A stretch of DNA of 59,270 bases from the NCBI GenBank assembly GCA_039638595.1, contig JBDIWM010000006.1, positions 1 to 59,270 of the forward strand, given 5' to 3'. Origin of the DNA: Atribacterota bacterium. GTDB lineage: Bacteria > Atribacterota > Atribacteria > Atribacterales > Caldatribacteriaceae. Both the position numbers and the translations under genes were made by a program. Of the stretch, positions 31,587-40,189 are shown piece by piece (position 1 is the stretch's first letter; each line of letters starts with the position of its first letter). Under the pieces are notes generated by a model. That model did no database searches and was not told where the DNA came from. It worked only from the letters and a program-made list of their open reading frames with translations.

Positions 31587-32160
31587 TCTTTTCGAAGTAG
31601 ATTTTCCCCTGGCTTTCTATCATGCGCAATTCCTTGTGAAAAACAAGATCAAGGAGCACTAAGAATGTGGCAATCGTACTTCTGGAGTTACGGCAATCCT
31701 GAAAAAAAAGTTCCATAGGCAGGGGTCCATTGGAATTACCCTGAACAATCCTTCGTGCTACTGCACGACGCTCGATGAGGAGTTTTTCGAATGAATCATC
31801 GATCGGAAATTCTCTTGTCCTTTCATCCTGATCAATATAGATATGATAAAGGGCCAGAAGGTCTGAAAGAGTTATCCTCTCAAAGTTCAGCGTGCTTCGA
31901 CTCTGAATTGTTTTCCATCTCGTCCATGGCACCTTAAGCGTATTGTCCTCCTTTTCCTTTAGCGTTGATAATAACTGAATAAAAAGCTCAAAGAGGTCAA
32001 TACGTTCCTCCTGAGTAGAAACTTCAACTTCTTCCTCGTTCTCTTCGCCTTTTCCTAATACCTCATCAAGCAGTGCTTCTACCTTTTCCAGAAGTGCTTC
32101 GAGTACTTTAATGCGCTCCTTAAAAAAATCATCACTTACCCAGAAATCCTTCTCCACCAT
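31552..32160 (-). CDS. scpA: Segregation and condensation protein A, N-terminally short form
   Basis: Identity rests on the C-terminal winged helix (IATFLVLLDLVFHKELRMIES, followed by GKIYFEKNG), the location directly upstream of scpB, and an acidic helical middle. ScpA proteins normally begin with an FEGPLDLLL-type segment and an N-terminal helical domain of about 80 residues that binds the SMC neck. I find no such sequence from the ATG at 32160 or in any other start. The product, about 202 residues, begins instead with EKDFWVSDDFFKERI. Upstream lies complete trpS, overlapping by 29 bases. The ancestral 5' part seems to have been lost or has diverged beyond recognition. Confidence 0.75.
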   Translation of the reverse strand: MVEKDFWVSDDFFKERIKVLEALLEKVEALLDEVLGKGEENEEEVEVSTQEERIDLFELFIQLLSTLKEKEDNTLKVPWTRWKTIQSRSTLNFERITLSDLLALYHIYIDQDERTREFPIDDSFEKLLIERRAVARRIVQGNSNGPLPMELFFQDCRNSRSTIATFLVLLDLVFHKELRMIESQGKIYFEKNGAGEILEKPS

Positions 32161-33142
32161 AGTTGATTCCCATAGCCTTTCTGGCCTCATCCAGGGTTTC
32201 CCGGGCAAGAAGGCGTGCTTTTCGGCTCCCTTCAAACAGGATCTCTTCAACGAGTTTCTCTTTCCCCACATACCGATCCCGATAGGGAGAAATTTTTTCC
32301 AGAAAGCGAACCATCCGTTCAGCCATATCTCTTTTACAGTCCACACAGCCCAACTTCCCCTTCCGGCAGTCACTTTCGATGGTAAACAGATTTTCGTTTT
32401 CAGTTGCTCTATGAAAGGAGAAGACGTTACACCGTTCTGGATGACCAGGGTCGTTTTTATAAACTTTTTCGGGATCGGTAAACATAGACATGACTTTACG
32501 GCGGACTTCTTCAGAAGGCTCAGAAAGCGAGATGTAATTTCCCAGACTTTTGCTCATTTTTCTCCCATCAATTCCCAAAATACGCGGTGATTCGGTGAGG
32601 AGAGCCTGGGGCTCCGGAAAGACTTCCCTGTAAAGGGAGTTAAACCGGCGAGCGATTTCCCTGGTAATTTCAATATGCGGTACCTGGTCTTCTCCTACCG
32701 GTACTTTGTTCGCTTTGTAGATAAGGATGTCCGAAGCCATGAGCACTGGATATCCCAGGTGGCCATACCCTACAGCTTCCTTGAGCCCCATATCCTGAAG
32801 TTGCTGCTTGAGAACCGGATTTCTTTCTAACCATCCCACCGGAGTAATCATAGAAAAGAGAAGATGTAGCTCAGCGTGTTCTGGAACCAGAGACTGGATC
32901 ATAAGTATACATTGCTTCGGGTCAATACCCACACCCAGCCAATCTACCACCATTTCAACGACACTCTTTTCCAGGTTTTCAGTATCTTCAAAGCTGGTAG
33001 TGAGGGCGTGCCAGTCTGCGACACCAAAAACACAATCGTACTCTCCTTGAAGTTTTACCCAATTCTTTAGAACCCCAAAATAGTGACCAATGTGCATTCT
33101 CCCCGTTGGTCTCATGCCACTAAATATCTTTTCTTTTTTCAA
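32132..33142 (-). CDS. trpS: Tryptophanyl-tRNA synthetase with iron-sulfur cluster motif
   Basis: This class I synthetase has 336 residues. The HIGH motif is HIGHY (17-21), the KMSKS motif is at 195-199, and the tryptophan pocket lies in between (SDILIYKANKVPVGEDQ). The anticodon-side domain has cysteines C238, C259, C266 and C269 (C-x20-C-x6-C-x2-C). This is nearly the arrangement that binds a 4Fe-4S cluster in Thermotoga maritima TrpRS. The TTG start lies 23 bases inside the neighbouring nucleotidyltransferase gene. The cognate tRNA-Trp is at 58.9 kb. Confidence 0.96.
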   Translation of the reverse strand: MKKEKIFSGMRPTGRMHIGHYFGVLKNWVKLQGEYDCVFGVADWHALTTSFEDTENLEKSVVEMVVDWLGVGIDPKQCILMIQSLVPEHAELHLLFSMITPVGWLERNPVLKQQLQDMGLKEAVGYGHLGYPVLMASDILIYKANKVPVGEDQVPHIEITREIARRFNSLYREVFPEPQALLTESPRILGIDGRKMSKSLGNYISLSEPSEEVRRKVMSMFTDPEKVYKNDPGHPERCNVFSFHRATENENLFTIESDCRKGKLGCVDCKRDMAERMVRFLEKISPYRDRYVGKEKLVEEILFEGSRKARLLARETLDEARKAMGINYGGEGFLGK

Positions 33143-35729
33143 CGTCCTTCATCCTTTCCCAAAAACTTCTGACAAAGTTCTCTTCCTCTTCTCGGTTTTT
33201 TATTTTTCCATCTATTTTTGCCAGTTTGAGCTCCTGAAGAATTTTAGCATAAACTGGTCCCTCTTCAATATTCATTTCTCGCAGGGCATTCCCGCTCAGA
33301 AGGGGTTCTACTGTCTGCCATACTTGCAAGTAATGAATGATCCGCTCCCGCACAAGTGGCACGTCGTAAAATTTAGCCAGAGAAAGGAACAAGAATTCGG
33401 GAGGTATCTCAGAACAGAGGAGATAAATCCTAGAGTTTGGAAGATAGAGATCCTGAATTCCTCTTTCAAAGATTCCCTTCTTCTCTAAGTAACTGCTAAT
33501 TTTATGGACCCGCTTTTTGGATAGGCTCATCTTCTCCCTCAACTTTGGGAGCAACTCCGGTACCATGTCACCCCAGATTGGTGAAAGCTTCAGGAGAAAG
33601 AGGTCAATTTCGTAGCCAGCAAAATCATCAACTATTTCCTGAAGACGTCCATAGACCTCCTCGTACTCCCTTTTCCAAAAACACCCAGGGAAAATAGTGG
33701 GAAACATATCTAATTGATACAGACGGAAGAGATAGCGGTAAAAACCTGGTAGGCGGAGAATCAGCTGAATTTCTTCTTTGAGTCGATCGGGTTTAATCTT
33801 TCCCAAAAGTCCTTCCCGAATGGTTTGCTTCAGGAGACTCATGGTAAATGGTTCAATGCGAAAAGCATATTTTTGCTCAAATCGAACTGCCCGGATTGAC
33901 CGGGCCGGGTCTTCCACGAAGCTTAATGGATGCAAAACACGTAAAATTCCTGCCTCTAGATCTTTGAGGCCACCAAAAAAATCAAACAGCTCTCCCCAAT
34001 TATCGGGGTGAATGCTAATAGCCATGGCATTGACGGTAAAATCCCGGCGAAAGAGGTCTCGTCGTAAGTTACTGTATTCTACCTGAGGAGGTGCACCGGG
34101 GTAAAGGTAAAATTCGTGACGGGCTGAAGCAAAGTCGATTCTTTTACCATCGCGCAGGAAAAAAATAGCCGTGCCGAAGGGTGGATAGGACACCACCTTT
34201 CCAGGAAACAAACCCTGCAGATTTTGGGTAAACTCTATGGCATCACCTTCCACCACGAGATCCAAATCATAGTTGGGGTAACCAAGGATGATATCCCGCA
34301 CCACCCCTCCTACAAGATAAATCTTGACACCCATTCGCTTTGCCAAGGTTCCAATTGCGTTGAGTAACCCCAAAGTATCTTTATCGAAGTGAAGGTAAAG
34401 CTTCTCGGCGAGATTGTGGCGGGTCAATTTTTGTAGAACTGCGTTCTCTCGTTCATGGAAAACACGCAAAACATCGCTCCGGGTAATGATTCCTAGAATG
34501 GTGTCGCCCTGAACTACAGGGATACGACCAATATCCCTTTCCACCATGAGGTTCCGTACCCGGAATACAGAGTCTTCTGGATTGACCTTCACAAGATGGG
34601 TAGACATAAAGCTCTTGACCGGAGCATTCTTCAAACCGTGGTACATGGCTTTTTCTACATCCCGCCGGGCGATCATTCCCACGAGTTTTCCGGTGGCATC
34701 CACCACTGGCAACCCTGCGAAACCGAAGCGAATCATAGTGAGGAATGCTTCTTCAACGGATTGCTCGGGAGCAATGACCTTGACCGGTTGAGACATGACA
34801 TCTTTCGCTTTGATGAAGGAGAGAGATTGCTCGAGGACCTTAAGGATTTCCTCTTTCACTTCTTTCAAGCTTTTCCCTTTAAAAGCCACCGAAGCTGCGC
34901 TACGGTGTCCTCCTCCTCCCATTCTACCAATGATTTCAGTGAGATTCACATCCTCAAGACGGCTCCGAGCGATAACATAAACTTTATTCTCCATTTCGAA
35001 AAGAGCAAAGAGCACCTCGATCTCCTCTAAATCCATGAGTTTATGGACCAAAAGCGACACACCGTCGACGTATTCCAAGAATTTTACCTGGCAGAAATGA
35101 ATCGGAATTCCTCCGATTTCTTTTAACGAGAGTGACTGGATCATTTTTTGCAACGCTTCCCGTTGCTCGGTCGTCAATGGGACTCTGGTAAACCTGGGAA
35201 CATAACTCACCATAGCTCCCTGAGTAAGAAGAAAAGAAGAAGCCCGAAAGTCATTGGCAGTGGTGGTTGGAAAGGTAAAAAATCCAGTATCTTCGTAAAC
35301 GCCGATAAGAAGAAGAGTCGCCTCCAGTGGAGAAAGGGGAAGAGATGCTTCTTGAATCATTTCTACCAGAATCGTGGTACAGGCCCCATACTCTTTGAGA
35401 ACAGCATTGGGAAGATTCTTCAATTTTTCTTCAGGATGATGATCAAAAACCAAAAACTCAGTTTCTCTCTTCTGCCATAGTTCTCCGATCTTTCCCAGGC
35501 GTTCAAAGTATGGAGTATCGACCACATATACTTTCTTGATCTGCTTCCAGTCAACGTCTCTTTCTTTGAGATACTGAAAAAATTTCCCGTAGAGAGAAAG
35601 GAAATGACGCACATTTCGGTTCACGCTCCCACCAAGGACAATTTGAGTTCCTGGAAAAAGTTTGGTGATGGCAAACATGGAAGCAAAGGCGTCAAAGTCA
35701 GTTCCTTCATGACTTACTACAATCTCCAC
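33120..35729 (-). CDS. Tripartite DHH phosphoesterase - CBS pair - tRNA nucleotidyltransferase (CCA/A-adding)
   Basis: This is an 869-residue fusion. Residues 1-300 are a DHH/DHHA1 phosphoesterase with DHH at 96-98 and the C-terminal GGGGHRSA at 271-278. Residues about 306-430 are two CBS domains. From about 450 onward it is a class II nucleotidyltransferase with YLVGGVVRDIILGYPNYDLD (471-490), which includes the catalytic aspartates, and RRDFTVNAMAI. Such fusions are known from Aquifex and other thermophiles, where they act as A-adding or CCA-repair enzymes. Both tRNA genes in this window encode CCA, so repair is the likely role. The GTG start follows CAGGAGGT and overlaps the phosphorylase gene by 13 bases. 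Confidence 0.92.
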   Translation of the reverse strand: MEIVVSHEGTDFDAFASMFAITKLFPGTQIVLGGSVNRNVRHFLSLYGKFFQYLKERDVDWKQIKKVYVVDTPYFERLGKIGELWQKRETEFLVFDHHPEEKLKNLPNAVLKEYGACTTILVEMIQEASLPLSPLEATLLLIGVYEDTGFFTFPTTTANDFRASSFLLTQGAMVSYVPRFTRVPLTTEQREALQKMIQSLSLKEIGGIPIHFCQVKFLEYVDGVSLLVHKLMDLEEIEVLFALFEMENKVYVIARSRLEDVNLTEIIGRMGGGGHRSAASVAFKGKSLKEVKEEILKVLEQSLSFIKAKDVMSQPVKVIAPEQSVEEAFLTMIRFGFAGLPVVDATGKLVGMIARRDVEKAMYHGLKNAPVKSFMSTHLVKVNPEDSVFRVRNLMVERDIGRIPVVQGDTILGIITRSDVLRVFHERENAVLQKLTRHNLAEKLYLHFDKDTLGLLNAIGTLAKRMGVKIYLVGGVVRDIILGYPNYDLDLVVEGDAIEFTQNLQGLFPGKVVSYPPFGTAIFFLRDGKRIDFASARHEFYLYPGAPPQVEYSNLRRDLFRRDFTVNAMAISIHPDNWGELFDFFGGLKDLEAGILRVLHPLSFVEDPARSIRAVRFEQKYAFRIEPFTMSLLKQTIREGLLGKIKPDRLKEEIQLILRLPGFYRYLFRLYQLDMFPTIFPGCFWKREYEEVYGRLQEIVDDFAGYEIDLFLLKLSPIWGDMVPELLPKLREKMSLSKKRVHKISSYLEKKGIFERGIQDLYLPNSRIYLLCSEIPPEFLFLSLAKFYDVPLVRERIIHYLQVWQTVEPLLSGNALREMNIEEGPVYAKILQELKLAKIDGKIKNREEEENFVRSFWERMKDVEKRKDI

Positions 35730-36544
35730 GCTCTGGAAACCTCCTGAATTAGAGCACTGGTAAATTCCTGCATCAGATGTTTCGAACGCAGAGAAAGCTC
35801 CAGGACTTCCTGATGAGAAAGAGGTAAGGAAATCATACCGCTACCCCAGTTGGTTACAAGCGAGAAACCACAAACCGGAAGACCAAGGTTGGCCGCCATT
35901 TTGGTTTCTTTGACCGTAGACATCCCTACCACCTGCCCAAATCGAGCAAGCATTCGGATTTCTGCTGGAGTCTCAAACGAAGGACCCAGCACCCCCACAT
36001 AGGTACCCTGAAAAAGAGAAAAACCTTTGTTTTGCGCTGCTTTCCAAGCGAGATGGCAAAGCTCTGCTGAAAAACAGGGTTTATTTCGAAATACCGGTGG
36101 ATCAGGCACAAAAGTAAAATCAACCTGGTCGGTGAGGAGACAAAGATTCCCAGGCGGGATCTTCCAATGGAGGCTTCCGGCAGCGTTAGTGATAAGAAGT
36201 ACCTTAACCCCGGATAGAAAGGAGACAATAACCGGCAAGACTATTTCTTCGTAACGGTACCCCTGGTAAAGATGAAGCCGACCTCCAAAAACGAGAATCG
36301 GTATGTTATCCTTTTCCAGAAGGCGTACTTGATCGGAGTGTCCTTCCACATCATGGTGAAAAGGAATGCCAAAATCCTGGTAGGAAAATATCTCAAGAAC
36401 CTGTCCCTCAACTACATCTTTCCACCCTGAGCCAGCAATAATGCTCATAAAGGGTATGCGAGGAAACCGGGAAACCACCGCTACGATTTTTTTTAAAGCG
36501 TCAGGAGGATATAAGAAGCGGAGCAAAGCTTGTTCCTTTTCCAC
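35717..36544 (-). CDS. Purine nucleoside phosphorylase, trimeric type
   Basis: The 275-residue protein has the trimeric PNP/MTAP motifs GRLHLYQGY, LLITNAAGSL with the base-binding segment, and GVLGPSFETPAEIRML with the conserved glutamate. It splits inosine or guanosine, releasing ribose 1-phosphate. The next gene upstream is phosphopentomutase, which would take that product to ribose 5-phosphate, so together they make a nucleoside salvage pair. Several starts are possible near the end of deoB. The GTG at 36544 gives a 44-base overlap. Confidence 0.9.
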   Translation of the reverse strand: MEKEQALLRFLYPPDALKKIVAVVSRFPRIPFMSIIAGSGWKDVVEGQVLEIFSYQDFGIPFHHDVEGHSDQVRLLEKDNIPILVFGGRLHLYQGYRYEEIVLPVIVSFLSGVKVLLITNAAGSLHWKIPPGNLCLLTDQVDFTFVPDPPVFRNKPCFSAELCHLAWKAAQNKGFSLFQGTYVGVLGPSFETPAEIRMLARFGQVVGMSTVKETKMAANLGLPVCGFSLVTNWGSGMISLPLSHQEVLELSLRSKHLMQEFTSALIQEVSRAWRL

Positions 36545-37670
36545 TCCAGCTTACCCCTATTATTTCCATGATTGTTGCCCCCAGATCCGCAAAACTCTCC
36601 CGTACACCAAGAGAAATTCCTCTTCGCATTTTCAAGCCAAAAGCAAGGAGCAACGCGTATTCCCGGGAATGGTCAGTGCTCGGCGTGGTTGGATCGCATC
36701 CATGATCACTGGTAATAAAAAGAACCTCTTCACGACCAAGAGAAGGGATGAAATTTCCCAGTTCCCTATCCCATTCTTCAAGAGCCTTTGCAAATCCTTT
36801 GGGGTCATTGCGATGACCGAAAATCGTATCAAAATCGTTAAAATTAGCCCAGATGAGATCCCCATCTCTACTCCGATGAATCTCCCGCAGAACTCGAAAG
36901 GTTTCGAAGTTGTTGGCCGTTTTAATGTTCTCACCGAGACCTCTTCCCGCAAAAACATCTTTAATCTTCCCTATACCAATGACCTTTTTCCCATTTTCCT
37001 GAAGGACATCAAGAATGGTTGTCTCTGGAGGTGGTAAAGAAAAGTCTCTACGGCGGGGAGTCCGCTCGAAATGTCCCGGTTTTCCAACGAAAGGGCGGGC
37101 GATAATTCTGGCTACAGCGTGTTCTCCCTTCATCACTTGTCGTACCTTTTCACACATGGCGTACAGTTGCTCAGGAGGAATAACTTCTTCGTGAGCAGCA
37201 ATTTGCAGGACACTATCTGCTGAAGTATACACGATAGGAAAGCCAGTGCGGAGATGTTCTTCGCCCAGCTCTTCGATAATCGCCGTTCCAGAAGCCGGCT
37301 TATTTCCCAGAATAGGCGTACCAATCACCACTTGCAACGCGTCCACGATTTCCTCGGGAAACCCGGAAGGGTAAACCGGAAAAGGTTGTGAGAGTACAAC
37401 ACCGGCAATTTCCCAGTGCCCACTGGTGGTATCTTTTCCAGGGGAACGTTCCCGCATCTTTCCGTATGAGCCTTCTATGGGAAGTGCGGCATTAACCCCT
37501 GGTATCTCATCAATCCACCCCAGGCCAAGCTTTTCCAGATGAGGAAGCTTAAGTCCTCCGGTTAAAAGAGCCGTGTTCCGGAGGGTATGACTCCCCTCAT
37601 CCCCATAAAGATAGGCATCGGGAAGTTCACCCATTCCTACTCCATCAAGGAGAGTGATGAAAACTCGCAT
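36501..37670 (-). CDS. deoB: Phosphopentomutase
   Basis: The 389-residue metalloenzyme of the alkaline-phosphatase superfamily has LLDGVGMGELPDA at the N-terminus and the phosphorylatable threonine in SPGKDTTSGHWEI. The C-terminal metal ligands lie in NFNDFDTIFGHRND and FITSDHGCDPTTPSTDHSRE. It interconverts (deoxy)ribose 1- and 5-phosphates. I chose the ATG at 37670, preceded by GGAGGAAT, one base after the Nudix gene stop. Confidence 0.96.
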   Translation of the reverse strand: MRVFITLLDGVGMGELPDAYLYGDEGSHTLRNTALLTGGLKLPHLEKLGLGWIDEIPGVNAALPIEGSYGKMRERSPGKDTTSGHWEIAGVVLSQPFPVYPSGFPEEIVDALQVVIGTPILGNKPASGTAIIEELGEEHLRTGFPIVYTSADSVLQIAAHEEVIPPEQLYAMCEKVRQVMKGEHAVARIIARPFVGKPGHFERTPRRRDFSLPPPETTILDVLQENGKKVIGIGKIKDVFAGRGLGENIKTANNFETFRVLREIHRSRDGDLIWANFNDFDTIFGHRNDPKGFAKALEEWDRELGNFIPSLGREEVLFITSDHGCDPTTPSTDHSREYALLLAFGLKMRRGISLGVRESFADLGATIMEIIGVSWSGKGTSFAPLLISS

Positions 37671-37671
37671 T

Positions 37672-38229
37672 CTATTCCTCCACAAATATGTGAACACCAA
37701 TCATGGTCTTCGCATCCTTGATATCACCCCTGCGAAGCATTTCCATGGCTTCGTTCCGGTCCACCCGGAGATAGTATATGACTTCGTCTTCATCCCCCTC
37801 TTTGGCGTTTTCCACCGGGACAGCATTTCGGGCTCGGAAGAAGTGAATGATCTCACTGCTATAACCGGGGGCCAGGAAAACTGGAAAAAGATAACTCCAT
37901 TCTTGAGAAGAAAAACCCGTTTCCTCCTCAAGCTCCCGCTGGGCACATTTCAAAATGTCTTCCCGAGGTTCCAAGGTTCCAGCCGGAATTTCCCACAACC
38001 ATTCCCGGGCAGGAGCTCGAAACTGTTTGATCAAAATAAGCCTGTTATCTAGAGTTGTGGCCACAATGGTTACCGCCCCAGGATGTTCAAGATATACCCT
38101 CTCCATTCCTCCTGCGTAGGTCTTCTTCACCATACGTAAAATATGAGTTTCTACAAGTACCTTCTCCTGAATTTCTTGGGGTAAGGTCAGACCTTCCTTT
38201 CGCCGTTCGTCATAGGGGAAAAACATCAC
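37672..38229 (-). CDS. Nudix hydrolase, ADP-ribose pyrophosphatase type
   Basis: This is a 185-residue protein with a complete Nudix box at 84-106 (G84, E90, R98, E99, E102, E103, G105). The strand sequence IKQFRAPAREWLWEIPAG before it is typical of ADP-ribose or sugar-nucleotide pyrophosphatases (NudF-like), and a conserved downstream acidic segment (EGDEDEVIYY) also occurs. It probably releases ribose 5-phosphate and AMP from ADP-ribose, which would connect it to the adjacent deoB-phosphorylase pair. The start overlaps the CBS-ACT gene by 4 bases. Confidence 0.9.
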   Translation of the reverse strand: MMFFPYDERRKEGLTLPQEIQEKVLVETHILRMVKKTYAGGMERVYLEHPGAVTIVATTLDNRLILIKQFRAPAREWLWEIPAGTLEPREDILKCAQRELEEETGFSSQEWSYLFPVFLAPGYSSEIIHFFRARNAVPVENAKEGDEDEVIYYLRVDRNEAMEMLRRGDIKDAKTMIGVHIFVEE

Positions 38230-38888
38230 TCTGCCTCCTCGGGGCTAATCCATACGTGTTTCACCCTGATCTCCGGATGTCCTTCCAGCTCTCTGACCAG
38301 GTCTTGCGGTTCCAAAGTACTAATGCGTAACACCACATAGCGGTATTCTGGCATTTGTTCATCATAGAAAGTGGCCAGACTAAGAATGTTAACGTTGTGA
38401 TTTTTGATAATCCGGGTCACCTCATAGAGGATGCCAGGTTTTTGAGGAAGCTCCAGAGTGAGTCGGGATCCCCGCTCTCTCATTCCCAGCGTTTCCACAA
38501 AAATCTCAAAGATGTCCGATTCAGTAATAATACCCACCAATTTATCCTCTTCCACAACCGGTAACCCTCCGATGTGATTTTTGTTCATAATAAGGGCCGC
38601 TTCTTCAATGGGCACATCAGGTTCAACGAAAACAACTTTTCGAGTCATGATATCAGCCACGGTCATCCTACTGAGGAGATAGGTGATTTCAAATCGACTC
38701 AGCGAGGTTGCTTTAGAAGGAGAAGCTTCCAGAAGGTCGTTGTAGGTGACAATGCCCACGAGTTTTCCTCCGTTAACCACCGGTAATCTCCTTATCTTTC
38801 GGTCCTTCATAATTTTCTGAGCCTCAAGGATCGTAGTTGAGCTCGGTATCACAATCACTTCCCTCTGCATACGGTCTCTAACGAGCAT
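38226..38888 (-). CDS. CBS-CBS-ACT regulatory protein (AcuB-like)
   Basis: From the ATG at 38888 (GGGAGGG upstream) the protein has 220 residues. There are two CBS domains (VRDRMQREVIVIPSST and ADIMTRKVVFVEPDVP regions) and a C-terminal ACT domain (LTLELPQKPGILYEVTRIIKNHNVNILSL). CBS pairs bind adenosyl nucleotides and ACT domains bind amino acids or related ligands, so this is a cytoplasmic metabolite sensor. Its target is unknown. The immediate neighbours are the 2-oxoacid oxidoreductase genes on one side and the Nudix gene on the other. Confidence 0.88.
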   Translation of the reverse strand: MLVRDRMQREVIVIPSSTTILEAQKIMKDRKIRRLPVVNGGKLVGIVTYNDLLEASPSKATSLSRFEITYLLSRMTVADIMTRKVVFVEPDVPIEEAALIMNKNHIGGLPVVEEDKLVGIITESDIFEIFVETLGMRERGSRLTLELPQKPGILYEVTRIIKNHNVNILSLATFYDEQMPEYRYVVLRISTLEPQDLVRELEGHPEIRVKHVWISPEEAE

Positions 38889-39444
38889 AGACTTTCCCTC
38901 CCTGTTCAACAAAATGTTTCCCTACCCGCAGCGCCTCCAGGTTCAGCTGAAGGAAAACTTCCTTTTTTCCTTTAAGGATCAGCTTCAGGGATTCTTCCAC
39001 GCTCTCAAAGCGTACCACAGTTTTTTGAGCAAGCAAAGCCCCCAGCATGACGATGTTGGTCGTCTCCGGAGCATTCACTTTTTTGCCGGCTAACTCGTTT
39101 GCCGGGATTTTCAAGGTTTCGACTCCTTCGGGGGTAGAGCATCCGGAAATGAGCGAGGAGTTGACCACAATAAGTCCACCCTGCCGCACCAAAGGAGCGA
39201 ATCGGAAAAAAGAAGGTGCATTCATCGCCACAAGTACATGTGGATGATCCGTAACGGTAGCTCCAATTTTTTCTTTAGAGATGATGACGGTACAGTTTGC
39301 CGTCCCACCGCGCATTTCTGGACCATACGAAGGGAACCAGCTCACTTCATATCCTTCTACCATACCGGCAGTGGCAAGAACCCTGCCTAGAAAGAGAATT
39401 CCCTGCCCCCCAAAACCACCGATGAGTATTTCATGATGCTCCAT
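38878..39444 (-). CDS. korC: 2-oxoacid:ferredoxin oxidoreductase gamma subunit
   Basis: The 188-residue protein has the family start EILIGGFGGQGILFLGR and the PSYGPEMRGGTANC motif. It is the gamma subunit of the thiamine-diphosphate enzyme encoded with the next three genes upstream (order delta, alpha, beta, gamma). It overlaps the beta gene by 14 bases. 2-oxoglutarate, branched-chain 2-oxoacids and pyruvate are the possible substrates. The four-gene layout with a separate small ferredoxin favours the 2-oxoglutarate type, but specificity is not proven. Confidence 0.88.
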   Translation of the reverse strand: MEHHEILIGGFGGQGILFLGRVLATAGMVEGYEVSWFPSYGPEMRGGTANCTVIISKEKIGATVTDHPHVLVAMNAPSFFRFAPLVRQGGLIVVNSSLISGCSTPEGVETLKIPANELAGKKVNAPETTNIVMLGALLAQKTVVRFESVEESLKLILKGKKEVFLQLNLEALRVGKHFVEQGGKVYAR

Positions 39445-40189
39445 TGAAATCCCCTTCTTTCACCTTAATCTCCCCCAGTTGAAAGTATGGGATCATTTTC
39501 TCTTCCAGCCACTTGACCGCATCCTCTGGTGTCATTCCCCAGTTGGTAGGACAGGGAGAGAGGATTTCTACCAGAGAAAACCCTTTTTTTTCAATCTGGG
39601 CTAAAAAGGCTTTTTTAATACATTCCCGAGCCTGTTTTATCAAGTGAGGCTGAGTAAGGGCAACTCGGGCAATATAGGCACTCCCCTCAGCAACCTTCAA
39701 CATTTCAGCGAGTCTCAGTGGAAAACCGTGGACCTTAGCATCCCTCCCCAAAGGTGACGTCTTCGTTTTTTGACCAAGGAGTGTGGTTGGAGCCATCTGT
39801 CCTCCAGTCATCCCAAAAACCGCATTGTTGATAAAAAACGAGGTGATAAGCTCACCCCTGTTGGCAACATGGATAGCTTCGGCAGTGCCAATTGCTCCAA
39901 TATCTCCGTCCCCCTGATAGGAAAAGACCACTCGATCTGGAAGGGCTCTTTTAATTCCCGTGGCCACAGCCTGGGCTCTTCCATGACCACCCACGACAAA
40001 GTCAACATTGAGGAATTCGTAGATGTACACCGAGCACCCAATGGGACCCACCCCAATAGTTACTGCTCCGATATCCAGTTCATCAATGACTTCAGCAATT
40101 AACCTCTGAGCAAGCCCGTGATGACACCCAGGACAGTACGTGAATGGTTTTTTAATGAGGGTTCTGGGCCTTTCAAAAACGACTCTCAT
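39431..40189 (-). CDS. korB: 2-oxoacid:ferredoxin oxidoreductase beta subunit (TPP-binding)
   Basis: The 252-residue subunit has the N-terminal YCPGCHHG, and the thiamine-diphosphate/Mg motif is seen as GDGDIGAIGTAEAIHVA followed by FFINNAVFGMTGGQMAPTT. I chose the ATG at 40189 with GAGGTG upstream, 17 bases inside the alpha gene. It carries the decarboxylation site of the complex. Confidence 0.92.
   Translation of the reverse strand: MRVVFERPRTLIKKPFTYCPGCHHGLAQRLIAEVIDELDIGAVTIGVGPIGCSVYIYEFLNVDFVVGGHGRAQAVATGIKRALPDRVVFSYQGDGDIGAIGTAEAIHVANRGELITSFFINNAVFGMTGGQMAPTTLLGQKTKTSPLGRDAKVHGFPLRLAEMLKVAEGSAYIARVALTQPHLIKQARECIKKAFLAQIEKKGFSLVEILSPCPTNWGMTPEDAVKWLEEKMIPYFQLGEIKVKEGDFNGAS

Noticed and set aside
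32161-32373. Longer N-terminus for ScpA, as the missing domain
   Set aside because: The sequence is the antiframe of trpS, rich in Trp and Arg, and shows no FEGPLDLLL segment.
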